In this document: positions 9,483-18,419 of the stretch, piece after piece
Layout of the letters: each line of letters starts with the position of its first letter
Position numbering within the stretch: the stretch's first letter is position 1
NCBI RefSeq assembly: GCF_007830295.1
Contig: NZ_VLKC01000002.1
Span: forward strand, 2,700,204-2,764,203
Source: Sporomusa sp. KB1
GTDB lineage: Bacteria; Bacillota; Negativicutes; Sporomusales; Sporomusaceae
Reading direction: 5' to 3'
DNA: 64,000 nt
Notes under the pieces: model-generated
Database searches by the model: none
Told to the model about the DNA's origin: nothing
The model's input: only the letters and a program-made list of their open reading frames with translations
Program-made: the position numbers and the translations under genes

Positions 9483-10259
9483 ATGGATTTACAACTGACA
9501 GGAAAAGTAGTAGTTATTACCGGTGGTACAGCCGGTATTGGCGCGGCTTGTGCCACAGCCTTTCTCGCTGAGGGTTGTCGGGTGGCAGTATGTGGCCGCA
9601 GTCAGGATAAACTGGATGCATGTAAGGCCGATATGGCGGCACGGGGATATGAACTTTTTGTTTATGTGGCTGATGTCGCAAAACCGCAGGAACTTGAGGG
9701 ATTTGCCCAACACGTGTATGATAAGTATGGAAGAATTGATGTTTGGGTGAATAATGCCGGTGTTTCTCATAAAGCGAAACTCCTTGAAATGTCCGCAACT
9801 GACTGGGACAATGTCCTGGATATCAATTTGAAGTCGGTATTTTTGGGCGCACAAATAGCGGCGCGGTATATGCAGAGAGGCGAGGGGGGTGTTATTTTAA
9901 ACGCATCTTCCTATGCCGCAGTTATTCCGTCAGCAGGTGGTGGGGCTTACGCTGCGTCGAAGGCAGCAGTTTCCAGTTTGACGCGGACGTTGGCTGCCGA
10001 GCTGGCACCTTATAACATTCGCGTGAATGGATATATCCCCGGTGTTATTGCTACCCAGATGAATGCCAGGCGTCTTGCCGAACAACCGGAGGCAACATTG
10101 GGGCAGATTGCGCTCAACCGGGCTGGTGATGCCAGGGAAGTGGCGGCAGGAATCGTCTTTCTCGCATCCGGGGCTGCCGGTTATATTACGGGAATTGATT
10201 TGGAAATAAGCGGCGGAAAATTTGCTGTTCAGATTCCGGGTGAACCCTGGAATTGGTAA
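9483..10259 (+). CDS. Short-chain dehydrogenase/reductase (SDR)
   Basis: With ATG 9483 (gggaggg lies 6 nt upstream; the earlier ATG 9468 overlaps that site) the product is 258 residues, standard for a classical SDR. The cofactor motif TGGTAGIG is at residues 13-20, followed by NNAG near 89, the catalytic Ser in NASSYAA near 140 and YAASK near 158. SDRs oxidise or reduce hydroxyl/keto groups with NAD(P). Many family members in sugar-acid clusters act as gluconate- or hydroxyacid-type dehydrogenases. It sits between the importer and the etf genes, so a redox step on the imported acid is likely. The substrate is unknown. Confidence 0.9.
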   Translation: MDLQLTGKVVVITGGTAGIGAACATAFLAEGCRVAVCGRSQDKLDACKADMAARGYELFVYVADVAKPQELEGFAQHVYDKYGRIDVWVNNAGVSHKAKLLEMSATDWDNVLDINLKSVFLGAQIAARYMQRGEGGVILNASSYAAVIPSAGGGAYAASKAAVSSLTRTLAAELAPYNIRVNGYIPGVIATQMNARRLAEQPEATLGQIALNRAGDAREVAAGIVFLASGAAGYITGIDLEISGGKFAVQIPGEPWNW

Positions 10260-10296
10260 AACAGATCAAAAAAATCGCCATAAAAATCAAAAAATT

Positions 10297-10326
10297 CTGA
10301 AGGGCTATTATCATCTTATGTATAAT
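10297..10326 (+). promoter_or_regulatory. Possible sigma-A promoter of the etfBA operon
   Basis: A TATAAT hexamer lies at 10321-10326 with a poor -35 candidate (ctgaag, 18-bp spacer), 88 bp before etfB. The 150-bp gap after the SDR gene has no terminator-like hairpin, so readthrough is also possible. Confidence 0.3.
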
Positions 10327-10413
10327 CTATAAGTATAAGCAAACAAATAGTAGTTATGTATGCTGCATAATGTCATTTTAGAAAAGGTATAGATTTAGTG
10401 AGGTGACTATATT

Positions 10414-11202
10414 ATGAATATCATTGTTTGTATTAAGCAGGTTCCGGGAACATCTGAAGTGGAAGTAGATCAAGAGACAGGGGTGTTAAAAAGAGAAGGC
10501 ATTGATTCGAAGATGAACCCCTATGATCTGTATGCTATTGAGACCGCGATTAAGATGAAAGAAGAAAAGGGTGCCAAAATTAGTGTTGTAAGCATGGGCC
10601 CGCCTCAGGCTGCCGAGATTATTCGGGAAGCCTACATGATGGGTGCAGACGAAGGCGCACTGATTTCGGACAGGGTGTTTGGCGGAGCTGATGTATTGGC
10701 TACTTCCTACACTATTTCCCAGGGAGTACAAAAATTTGGTCAGTATGACCTTATTATTTGCGGCAAACAAACAACCGATGGTGATACGGCCCAGGTAGGT
10801 CCGGAACTGGCAGAGTTTCTTGGAATACCCCATATTACCAATGTAAAGAAGATTGTAGAAGTAAAAGAACACTCCATTATCGTGGACATGGACATGCCCC
10901 ATGCCGTACAAACAGTAGAAGTTAACTATCCCTGTCTTATTACTGTGGAAAAAGATATAAACCAGCCTCGCCTGCCTTCATTTAAACGGAAACTGGCGAC
11001 AAAGAACCAAACAATACCGATGTATAGTTTTAAGGACTTTACCGATCAGAATGAAAATAATTATGGCATCAACGGTTCACCGACCCGGGTTATAAGGATA
11101 TTTGCCCCTGAAGCCAACAATGACCGTGAAATGTGGAAAGATGCTCCCGACGTATTAGTCGACCGTTTGACCAATAAGTTAAAAGAGTTAAAGTACGTGT
11201 AA
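10414..11202 (+). CDS. etfB: Electron transfer flavoprotein beta subunit
   Basis: The 262-residue protein has the EtfB start (MNIIVCIKQVPGT) and the ADP/FAD-binding signature around CGKQTTDGDTAQVGP (about residues 115-130), which in this family also binds the bifurcating FAD. The ribosome site gaggtga precedes ATG 10414. The gene is followed 14 bp later by an EtfA with a ferredoxin-like N-terminus and then by an FAD-linked dehydrogenase. This order matches LctB-LctC-LctD of the acetogen bifurcating lactate dehydrogenase. It probably carries electrons between a 2-hydroxyacid, NAD and ferredoxin. That bifurcation takes place is inferred from the architecture. Confidence 0.93.
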   Translation: MNIIVCIKQVPGTSEVEVDQETGVLKREGIDSKMNPYDLYAIETAIKMKEEKGAKISVVSMGPPQAAEIIREAYMMGADEGALISDRVFGGADVLATSYTISQGVQKFGQYDLIICGKQTTDGDTAQVGPELAEFLGIPHITNVKKIVEVKEHSIIVDMDMPHAVQTVEVNYPCLITVEKDINQPRLPSFKRKLATKNQTIPMYSFKDFTDQNENNYGINGSPTRVIRIFAPEANNDREMWKDAPDVLVDRLTNKLKELKYV

Positions 11203-11216
11203 AGGAGGAAGCAACA

Positions 11217-12392
11217 TTGGCAAAAATAGTTATAGATCAAGATAAAATTACTAATCCGGAAGCAATACTTGAGCTCTGTCCCTTTGGCGCGCTGGAGTGG
11301 GATAACCAGTATTTAAGTATCAATGCTGCTTGCAAAATGTGCAAGCTGTGTGTAAAAAAAGGACCCGCAGGAGTATTTAGTTTTATTGAGGATGAAGTTG
11401 TTACTGTTGACAAAAGTCAGTGGCAAGGTATTGTGGTATATGTTGATCATATGGAAGGCAATATTCATCCGGTAACACTGGAACTTATCGGCAAAGCTAA
11501 AGAGCTTGCCGCGAAAGTCAGCTATCCGGTGTATTGTCTGTTTATGGGGCATAACATAACAGGAAAAGCCCAGGAACTGCTGCAATATGGTATCGATGAA
11601 GTATTTGTATATGATGATGAAGCGCTAAACGATTTTCGCATTGAACCCTATGCTGCCGTTTTTGAAGAATTTATCAATAAGGTAAAACCATCAATTGTGT
11701 TGGTCGGTGGAACTACAGTAGGCAGATCCCTGGCGCCCAGAATGGCGGCAAGGTTTCGTACCGGTTTGACGGCAGACTGCACAGTGCTGGATGTAGATGA
11801 AAATACCGATTTAGCCCAAATCAGACCGGCCTTTGGCGGCAACATTATGGCTCACATCGTTACACCCAATACCCGTCCCCAGTTCGCTACTGTCCGGTAC
11901 AAGGTGTTCTCGCTGGCCGAAAAAACAAACAGTCCTACAGGAAAAGTCACTATCTGCACTATTCCGCAAGAAAACTTGATGTCGCAAATCCGGGTTTTAC
12001 AGGTTAAGCCCAAGGAAAAAGTGAAAAGTATTGAAGATGCTGAGGTGATTGTAGTCGCCGGCGGTGGCATCAAAAGCCAAAAAGATATGGAAATGCTGCA
12101 GGTATTGGCAGATAAGCTCGGCGGTATGGTCGCCACTACCAGACCTTTGATTGAAGCAGGCTTTGCCGATGCCAGACTGCAAATCGGCTTAAGTGGCAGA
12201 ACTGTAAAACCTAAACTGATTATTACCTGTGGTGTTTCTGGCGCAGTGCAGTTTGTTGCCGGCATGGATAGTGCGGAAAATATTATTGCTATCAATACTG
12301 ATGAGAATGCACCGATCTTTAATGTGGCTCATTATGGGATAATTGGCGATCTCTACAAGATTGTGCCAGACTTGATTGAGCGTTTAGCCTAA
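11217..12392 (+). CDS. etfA: Electron transfer flavoprotein alpha subunit with N-terminal ferredoxin-like domain
   Basis: The 391-residue product is longer than a plain EtfA (about 320) because of a ~60-residue N-terminal domain. That domain has C21, C39, C42 and C45 in the arrangement CPFGAL...CKMCKLC, enough for one [4Fe-4S] cluster. The rest is EtfA: the nucleotide-binding region, then the C-terminal FAD domain with GLSGRTVKPK and CGVSGAVQF. Such Fd-EtfA proteins occur in the lactate dehydrogenase (LctC) and caffeyl-CoA reductase (CarE) complexes of acetogens. The start codon is TTG 11217, following aaaggaggaagc; no ATG fits. It is co-transcribed with etfB and the FAD dehydrogenase. Confidence 0.92.
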   Translation: MAKIVIDQDKITNPEAILELCPFGALEWDNQYLSINAACKMCKLCVKKGPAGVFSFIEDEVVTVDKSQWQGIVVYVDHMEGNIHPVTLELIGKAKELAAKVSYPVYCLFMGHNITGKAQELLQYGIDEVFVYDDEALNDFRIEPYAAVFEEFINKVKPSIVLVGGTTVGRSLAPRMAARFRTGLTADCTVLDVDENTDLAQIRPAFGGNIMAHIVTPNTRPQFATVRYKVFSLAEKTNSPTGKVTICTIPQENLMSQIRVLQVKPKEKVKSIEDAEVIVVAGGGIKSQKDMEMLQVLADKLGGMVATTRPLIEAGFADARLQIGLSGRTVKPKLIITCGVSGAVQFVAGMDSAENIIAINTDENAPIFNVAHYGIIGDLYKIVPDLIERLA

Positions 12393-12454
12393 GGCAATGA
12401 GTAATCTCGCAGGGAGCTTCCTTATATAAATTAGTTGCGTTAGAGGTGATAACT

Positions 12455-13849
12455 ATGAATTATAAAAAAATTGACAGTCAGGATATAACGTTTCTCATAT
12501 CTGTTTGCGGTAAGGAGCGGGTCTTTACCGGAGAAGAAATTCATGAAAGTTACAGCCGGGATGAGTTGGTAAATGAACATTTGTACCCGGAAGTAGTTGC
12601 TGAGGTTTTAAGTACTGAAGAAATTTCAAAAATCATGAAATATGCCTATGAAAACAATATTCCAGTCACTCCCCGTGGCCAGGGAACTGGTCTTGCAGGT
12701 GGCGCAGTAGCGATTCATGGTGGAATCATGGTAAGCACGGTTCGCATGAATAAGATATTGGAGCTTGATGAGGAAAATCTGACTTTGACCGTGGAACCTG
12801 GCGTGCTGCTTTTAGATATTGTGAAGTTTGTCCAAAAAAATGACCTGTTCTATCCGCCTGATCCTGGTGAAAAAAGTGCGACAATTGGCGGCAATATCAG
12901 CACCAATGCCGGGGGGATGCGAGCTGTTAAATATGGTGTGACCCGGGATTATATCCGTGGTATTGAAGTAGTACTGCCTGATGGTCAGATTATGACACTG
13001 GGCGGAAAAACTGTCAAAAACAGTTCTGGCTACGGTTTGAAGGATATTATCATTGGTTCAGAGGGTACACTGGCGATTGTGACCAAGGCCATACTGAAAT
13101 TATTGCCGTTGCCCAAAAAATCGTTAAGCTTGTTGGTGCCTTTCCCGGATTTGGCACAAGCCATTGAAACAGTGCCCAAAATCATCAAGTCCAAATCCAT
13201 CCCCACAGCTATTGAGTTTATGGAGCGGGAGATCATCCTGGCTTCAGAAGAGTTTTTAGGCAAACAGTTTCCCGACAAGTCGGCTAACGCTTATTTGTTG
13301 CTTACTTTTGATGGCAACAGCAAAGAAGAATTGGAAGAAGCCTATGAAAAAGTCGCCCATATTTGTCTGGAGGCTGGCGCAATTGATGCGCTGATTTCGA
13401 ATACGCAGGAGCGCCAGGACGCAATATGGTCAGCGCGGGGAGCCTTTTTAGAGGCAATTAAAGCATCTACCACAGAACTTGATGAATGTGATGTTGTTGT
13501 TCCAAGAGACAGGGTCGCCGATTTTGTTAAGTTTAATGATGAGCTCCAACAAAAGATCGGGATTAAAATAAAAGGCTTCGGCCATGCAGGTGACGGCAAT
13601 TTACATGTTTATGTGCTAAGAGATCAGCTTGAGGAAAAGGAATGGCAGGAGAAATTAGCGCAGGCCATGGACGCTATGTATGCCAAAGCAAAAGAATTTG
13701 GCGGCGATGTTTCTGGCGAACATGGTATCGGCAGTGCCAAAAAACCTTATCTGGAAGCCACCAAGGGGTGCGAATACATGGAACTGCTCAAACGGATTAA
13801 ATTGGCTTTTGACCCGAAGAATTTATTGAATCCAGGCAAGGTTTGTTGA
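12455..13849 (+). CDS. FAD-linked 2-hydroxyacid dehydrogenase (LctD/GlcD type)
   Basis: The start is ATG 12455, preceded by agaggtga; the upstream GTG 12446 lies within that site. The 464-residue product has the FAD_binding_4 domain ([11 protein letters not shown] near residue 74, [13 protein letters not shown] near 136). The C-terminal FAD-oxidase domain carries GHAGDGNLH and SGEHGIG. Family members oxidise glycolate, D-lactate or D-2-hydroxyglutarate. Next to etfB and a ferredoxin-domain etfA it fits the catalytic subunit of a bifurcating 2-hydroxyacid dehydrogenase. Within this locus the substrate could be a 2-hydroxyacid intermediate rather than lactate; the sequence does not decide this. 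Confidence 0.9.
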   Translation: MNYKKIDSQDITFLISVCGKERVFTGEEIHESYSRDELVNEHLYPEVVAEVLSTEEISKIMKYAYENNIPVTPRGQGTGLAGGAVAIHGGIMVSTVRMNKILELDEENLTLTVEPGVLLLDIVKFVQKNDLFYPPDPGEKSATIGGNISTNAGGMRAVKYGVTRDYIRGIEVVLPDGQIMTLGGKTVKNSSGYGLKDIIIGSEGTLAIVTKAILKLLPLPKKSLSLLVPFPDLAQAIETVPKIIKSKSIPTAIEFMEREIILASEEFLGKQFPDKSANAYLLLTFDGNSKEELEEAYEKVAHICLEAGAIDALISNTQERQDAIWSARGAFLEAIKASTTELDECDVVVPRDRVADFVKFNDELQQKIGIKIKGFGHAGDGNLHVYVLRDQLEEKEWQEKLAQAMDAMYAKAKEFGGDVSGEHGIGSAKKPYLEATKGCEYMELLKRIKLAFDPKNLLNPGKVC

Positions 13850-13910
13850 TTTCGCTGGTTCCAAATGGACTGTAACCTATAAATTAAATAGTAGCAAAAT
13901 GAAGTAATGT

Positions 13911-13955
13911 AAGCAGCCTTAGTTTGAAGTTTTATCAGACTAAGGCTGCTTATTT
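13911..13955 (+). terminator. Terminator of the etfBA-dehydrogenase operon
   Basis: A 17-bp stem (13911-13927 with 13935-13951, one G-U pair) has a 7-nt loop and a T-rich tail. Confidence 0.85.
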
Positions 13956-14127
13956 CTTTGTCAGGCTAATAGACGACAACACTAATAGCTGACGTTGGAC
14001 TATCAAGTCGAATCATGTGGGAAAAACAATCTAAAAGCGTAATTTACCCCAAAAGAAGGATATTCGCGTTTTGTAGAGAATAACCAACTTGATAAAATTG
14101 TAAATATTTTGTTTTTATAGGAGTAAT

Positions 14128-15795
14128 ATGGATTATATATATTTATCTGTAATGGGTTCATTGATTGGGACACTGGCGATAGTTCTAGTTTCCATATATC
14201 TGTATGTATTATACCACGCACGTTATATGGTGATTTGGGCCATAAGCTGGCTTGTCTTGCTCTTAAGGAATGCTATTTTTGATTTAGGTGTTCTCCCCTG
14301 GAAAGAGTCAATCCTGGGCTTGACTGTTTATTTAATACTGACATTTGTCTTTGTCTTTATGATTGTATGGAGTACTTACAGCTTTGTAAACAAGCCGCTT
14401 AATAAATGGTGGCTTTATGGTGCTGTCAGCATTTTCATTATAAGTACTGTATTAAATTTTCTACCTGTATCCTTGCTTTATAAATTACTACTCTCTGTCT
14501 ATATTTGCTGCTTGGCAGGCATATGGGTTGGGTTAACTTTTATACGTAGTCCTAAAATACCGAAGTTTGGCGGCTTAGTTATCGGCTATGCCTATATCTT
14601 ATGGAGTTTTCTTAATCTCTCGTTTCCTTTTATTGGAAGTGGTTCATTGTTCTTTCCCTGGGGTTATGTTCTTGGTGGTACATTGCGAATAATCATTGCT
14701 GCTGGCACTTTGATGTTATTCTTGGAAAAAGCTAGAAAAGATTTAATAAAAAAGGAAATTCAATATCGACGATTAGCGGAAAATGCTATTGACGTTATTT
14801 ATTATTGTCAGTTACTGCCAAAAATAAAAATCGAGTATATAAATCCTTCTGTATTGGCAGTTACAGGCTATTCTCCTGAGGACTATTACGCTGACAATAA
14901 GTTAATTTTCAAGCTAATCCATCCTGATGATCATTTGCTGCTTGACGATTTTATTAATAATCTGCCGCACTCCATTGAAGTACCGTTGACAATACGATTG
15001 GTAAACAAAGATAAAACCACCCTCTGGCTTGAACAAAAATGTGTTCCTATTTACGATGAAAAAAACCGCCTTGTAGCTTTGGAAGGCAGTATCCGCGATA
15101 TCACTCACAGAAAAAAGCTAGAACAAATGACCGCCTTATTTGACCGGATGAGTATGGTAGGCAGTATGGCGGCAACTGTCGCCCATGAAATTAGAAATCC
15201 GATGACCACTGTGCGCGGGTACTTACAGTTTCTTGGGAAAAAGGAAAAATATCAAACCGATAAAGAAAAATTTGGATTAATGATTGCTGAGTTAGACAGA
15301 GCTAATAGCATCATCCGTGAATATCTCGCTTTATCTCATGATAAAATGGTTAATTTGCAGAAATGCTCGTTAAACAATATTATTGAAGCGTTATTTCCTT
15401 TGATTCAGGCAGATGCTAACTCTGCCCAGGTTTATGCAAGCTTTGACCTTAGCGTCATTCCCGAATTGCTGCTGGATGAAAATGAAATTCGCCAATTGCT
15501 GCTGAATTTAGTGCGAAACGGCCTTGAAGCTATGCCGGCAGGGGGAAAGCTAATTATCCGCACAGCATTGTTAGAAAGCAAAGTTGTTTTATCCATTAGT
15601 GACCAGGGTTCAGGAATACCCCCGCAGGTACTAGAACACTTGGGTACACCTTTCTTTACAACGAAAGATACAGGCACAGGGCTGGGGCTTCCAATCTGTT
15701 ACCAAATAGCCCACCGGCACAATGCCAATATAAAAATTGATACCAGTGAACAAGGAACGACATTTCTTGTTTATTTCAGTCAACCAACACCGTAA
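14128..15795 (+). CDS. Membrane PAS sensor histidine kinase, sporulation-kinase type
   Basis: The 555-residue protein begins with about seven hydrophobic segments (residues 1-200). A PAS domain follows (about 210-325), then HisKA with H353 in AHEIRNPMTT, and a HATPase domain with the N box NLVRNGLEAM, G1 DQGSGIP and G2 GTGLGLPI. The layout resembles the KinB/KinD-like kinases that feed Spo0F/Spo0A, and no response regulator gene is adjacent, as is usual for orphan sporulation kinases. The start ATG 14128 has a weak site (taggag). That it acts in sporulation is inferred from its type; chemotaxis or nitrogen-type kinases share this catalytic core. Confidence 0.85.
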   Translation: MDYIYLSVMGSLIGTLAIVLVSIYLYVLYHARYMVIWAISWLVLLLRNAIFDLGVLPWKESILGLTVYLILTFVFVFMIVWSTYSFVNKPLNKWWLYGAVSIFIISTVLNFLPVSLLYKLLLSVYICCLAGIWVGLTFIRSPKIPKFGGLVIGYAYILWSFLNLSFPFIGSGSLFFPWGYVLGGTLRIIIAAGTLMLFLEKARKDLIKKEIQYRRLAENAIDVIYYCQLLPKIKIEYINPSVLAVTGYSPEDYYADNKLIFKLIHPDDHLLLDDFINNLPHSIEVPLTIRLVNKDKTTLWLEQKCVPIYDEKNRLVALEGSIRDITHRKKLEQMTALFDRMSMVGSMAATVAHEIRNPMTTVRGYLQFLGKKEKYQTDKEKFGLMIAELDRANSIIREYLALSHDKMVNLQKCSLNNIIEALFPLIQADANSAQVYASFDLSVIPELLLDENEIRQLLLNLVRNGLEAMPAGGKLIIRTALLESKVVLSISDQGSGIPPQVLEHLGTPFFTTKDTGTGLGLPICYQIAHRHNANIKIDTSEQGTTFLVYFSQPTP

Positions 15796-15813
15796 GAGCT
15801 CCAAATTAGCTGG

Positions 15814-15855
15814 GCCCTTTTTCAGTGAGTAAAGTCTCCTGAAAAAGGGCTTTTT
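15814..15855 (+). terminator. Terminator after the histidine kinase
   Basis: A perfect 12-bp stem (15814-15825 with 15839-15850) is followed by TTTTT. Confidence 0.9.
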
Positions 15856-15956
15856 CTATGCCGTTATATTATATTTCTACCATATGTATCATTTTTTTAC
15901 ATTTTTAGAGGAATTATGCTTTTTCTTCCGTAGCCCTAATTGAGGGGGTGATAGTT

Positions 15957-15968
15957 ATGAAGACGTAA
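15957..15968 (+). other. Three-codon minicistron (Met-Lys-Thr-stop) with strong ribosome site
   Basis: A very good ribosome site (gagggggtga) precedes ATG 15957, which is followed by only two codons and TAA. It lies 52 bp before the start of the acyltransferase gene. It could be a regulatory leader or the remnant of a lost gene start. Confidence 0.35.
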
Positions 15969-16020
15969 CTTGGGACAAAGTTTTTGTTTTTAAATAACTG
16001 TTATGAAGGAGAGGAAAAGT

Positions 16021-17187
16021 ATGCTAAACAATTATCAACAAGCAATGTCCTGCTCAACAGAAAGTCCCGAAGGTGCAATTAAAATATGCATAGCTACAAC
16101 CCCGGAGGAAAAAGGAGAAATATACCGCTTTCGTTATCAAACCTATATAGAAGAAATGTCCAAGCATCCTGAGGAAGTAGATTATGATAATATGCTACTA
16201 TATGATGAAATGGATGAATGGGCAGTGCTGTTATATGCCAAAGTAAATTCAGAGATAATTGCCACCAAACGAATTAATATTGGCACCATTGCAGACTTTC
16301 CAAAAAAAGTATTAGGTTTTCTATCTTTGGAAACATTTCAAAATTATAATATCGAACACGGAGAGCGCAAATTTGCCTATATTACAAAAGTAATGATCGC
16401 TCCCGCTCATCGAAGCTCACCGGTACTATATCTGCTTATTGCAAAATGTTATGAGATTTGTTGCCATAAACATGTACAATTTATCTTTGGTGCCTGCAAC
16501 TTTCATTTGCTACATCTCTATGAACACCTAGGCTGTCGCAGATATTGTAAAAATTTTCATCATTCTGGCTATGGTCTATTAGCCCCTATTGTCTTACTTA
16601 TCGAGGATATTCAATATCTTCGTAAGGTACGTTCTCCATTGTATCGCATAGCACGGAAACGAGCAATATTAAACACAAAAGCAGTCGAATGGTTTGATAC
16701 AATGTTTACCAATAATTCACCCATTATTAATAGTCAGATAATTAAGGAAGAAGAGTTATGGTCTATCCTTTGCAGCCGTTTGAATTGTCTGCCTACTGAG
16801 GCTATAACGTTACTGCAGGGATTGTCTGAGGCAGCAGCTAAGAAATTTCTGCACAGCTGCGGTATCGTTGTTCAGTGTTATCCGGAAGATCTAATTACCG
16901 TCCAGGGTGATGTTAGTTATTCCTATAATATATTACTTTCCGGCAGACTAAAATCATTGACTTTCCAGCGTCCAATTAAAGAATACATCACACCTGGACA
17001 ACACTTTGGGGCAAACGGATTAACTGAACACAATAAACACACAGAAGATATTGCTGCTATTAGTTCGGCAGAAATATTGGTGTTATCTGGTATTTGTTTT
17101 CAAAAGTTTCACCACTCGCACCCGGATGTCGCCCACAAAATCGTCCAAAACAGCATCAGTTTAACAAGAAAGGGCTACTTAGAATAA
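16021..17187 (+). CDS. Acyltransferase-like (FeeM/GNAT) protein fused to a cyclic-nucleotide-binding-like domain
   Basis: The start is ATG 16021, after aaggagagg; the ATG at 16003 overlaps that site. The 388-residue product has two parts. Residues about 15-200 resemble N-acyl amino acid synthase/autoinducer-synthase-like GNAT proteins (EKGEIYRFRYQTYIEEM, then ITKVMIAPAHRSS as the acetyl-CoA-type core). Residues about 275-385 form a cupin-like cNMP-binding domain (QGDVSYSYNILLSGRLKS, then PGQHFGANGL). This suggests an acyl or acetyl transfer activity gated by a small ligand. No canonical phosphate-binding cassette with Arg is evident, so the ligand may not be cAMP. It stands alone between two terminators. 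Confidence 0.7.
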   Translation: MLNNYQQAMSCSTESPEGAIKICIATTPEEKGEIYRFRYQTYIEEMSKHPEEVDYDNMLLYDEMDEWAVLLYAKVNSEIIATKRINIGTIADFPKKVLGFLSLETFQNYNIEHGERKFAYITKVMIAPAHRSSPVLYLLIAKCYEICCHKHVQFIFGACNFHLLHLYEHLGCRRYCKNFHHSGYGLLAPIVLLIEDIQYLRKVRSPLYRIARKRAILNTKAVEWFDTMFTNNSPIINSQIIKEEELWSILCSRLNCLPTEAITLLQGLSEAAAKKFLHSCGIVVQCYPEDLITVQGDVSYSYNILLSGRLKSLTFQRPIKEYITPGQHFGANGLTEHNKHTEDIAAISSAEILVLSGICFQKFHHSHPDVAHKIVQNSISLTRKGYLE

Positions 17188-17221
17188 ATTAAAACATTTT
17201 TCTTGTTAGCATAGTTACATG

Positions 17222-17268
17222 CAACCGCCGTTACGCTTTAGCAAGTGTAACGGCGGTTGTGTTTTAAG
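17222..17268. terminator. Bidirectional terminator between convergent genes
   Basis: A perfect 13-bp stem (17222-17234 with 17247-17259) has a 12-nt loop and is followed by gttttaa. It lies between the plus-strand acyltransferase gene and the minus-strand tonB gene. Confidence 0.75.
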
Positions 17269-17309
17269 GGACTTTTTCAGTGCTATCCGCTAATCCCGGG
17301 GGAATATTT

Positions 17310-18008
17310 TTAGTGATTGGCATTATTCAGGCGAAATAAAACAGGCAGACTGGTGATGCAGGCTACGGTCCGGCCGTTGGAACGGTCTTTGGCAGGAACA
17401 AACCGCCATTTGGCCACAGCCGCTATAGCGGCTTCATCCAGCATATTATATCCGGAAGAACGGGCGATTGTAATGTCACCCGGCTGGCCAGTAGCCAGGA
17501 TTTGAATTCTCAGCAGCACGGTGCCTTCCAGGCCGGCTTTTCGGGCTGCTGACGGATAGGCAGGGTCTACTTTGGACAAAATGCCCGGCGAGGCAATACC
17601 TGTGTGGGAACTGCCGGTGGCTGGTGCGTCAACGGCTGAGGCGGTACTATCAGTGCCGGCCGGCCTCTCGCCTGTTTTGTCTACAGGCAGGCTGGCCGTA
17701 GACTCAGCCTCGGTCATTGATAAATCACTGGCTGCTACTACTGCTTCCGGTTCATTGGCCGGAAGGACCGTCCGGCTGGGCACGACTGCTTCAGCCGGTT
17801 GAACCGGCTGAGTGTTTGCTTGTGGCAATAATGTACTGGTTTCAGACCGGTCAGACGGAAAACTCACCAGTTCCATCTCCACTAGCGTTTCATTGAGCGG
17901 CGGCAGGGAAGTCAGCCCGATTAGCAGGTATCCGGCGGCTGCCAGCAGGAAAACATGCAGGCACACCGATACCGTGACAGCTTTGTGCCAGCGAAAGGCA
18001 TAAGTCAT
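17310..18008 (-). CDS. tonB: Energy transducer TonB
   Basis: The 232-residue protein has one N-terminal membrane anchor (about residues 8-32), a long Ala/Pro/Thr/Ser-rich periplasmic spacer and a C-terminal TonB domain (about 145-230) containing VDPAYPSAARKAGLEGTVLL and the conserved WRFVPA segment. TonB links the inner-membrane proton motor to outer-membrane receptors. It is the last gene of the receptor-DUF3649-PepSY-exbB-exbD-tonB operon, 3 bp after exbD, preceded by ggagcgg. Its presence requires an outer membrane. Confidence 0.93.
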   Translation of the reverse strand: MTYAFRWHKAVTVSVCLHVFLLAAAGYLLIGLTSLPPLNETLVEMELVSFPSDRSETSTLLPQANTQPVQPAEAVVPSRTVLPANEPEAVVAASDLSMTEAESTASLPVDKTGERPAGTDSTASAVDAPATGSSHTGIASPGILSKVDPAYPSAARKAGLEGTVLLRIQILATGQPGDITIARSSGYNMLDEAAIAAVAKWRFVPAKDRSNGRTVACITSLPVLFRLNNANH

Positions 18009-18011
18009 GAA

Positions 18012-18419
18012 CTACCGCTCCTTTTCTACCGCCACAGACACCTTGTGTGCGCCGGCTTGCTTCAGTTCGTCCAGAACGGTAATTACCTGCCCATAAGGAA
18101 CTTGTTGGTCGCCACGGAGTACAAAAATGTTGTCAGGCTGTTTGTCAATTTCAAGCCGGACCCTTTTGGCCAGCAGCGGCAATGGGATTTCTTCCTGGTT
18201 GAACATGATATTGCCGTCTGCCAGCACAGTGATATTAATACTGCTTGGTTTATCCTGACGGACCGCGCTGGCCTGGGGTAAGTTGACAGGAATGGTATGC
18301 TGCTCAACCATGTACAAAGTACTCATCATGAAGAAAACCAACAGAAAAAAGATAATGTCAATCATGGGAATAATCATTAATTGCGGCTGGTTTTCCACAT
18401 AGAGGCTACGCAATTTCAT
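18012..18419 (-). CDS. exbD: ExbD/TolR family biopolymer transport protein
   Basis: The 135-residue protein has one membrane helix near the N-terminus (about residues 15-40) with the acidic residue needed for proton flow (PMIDIIFFLLVFFM), then a periplasmic domain ending in a TonB-system-typical fold (VLRGDQQVPYGQVITVLDEL). Its start overlaps the end of exbB by 14 bp, indicating translational coupling. It forms the proton motor with ExbB to energise TonB. Confidence 0.93.
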   Translation of the reverse strand: MKLRSLYVENQPQLMIIPMIDIIFFLLVFFMMSTLYMVEQHTIPVNLPQASAVRQDKPSSINITVLADGNIMFNQEEIPLPLLAKRVRLEIDKQPDNIFVLRGDQQVPYGQVITVLDELKQAGAHKVSVAVEKER

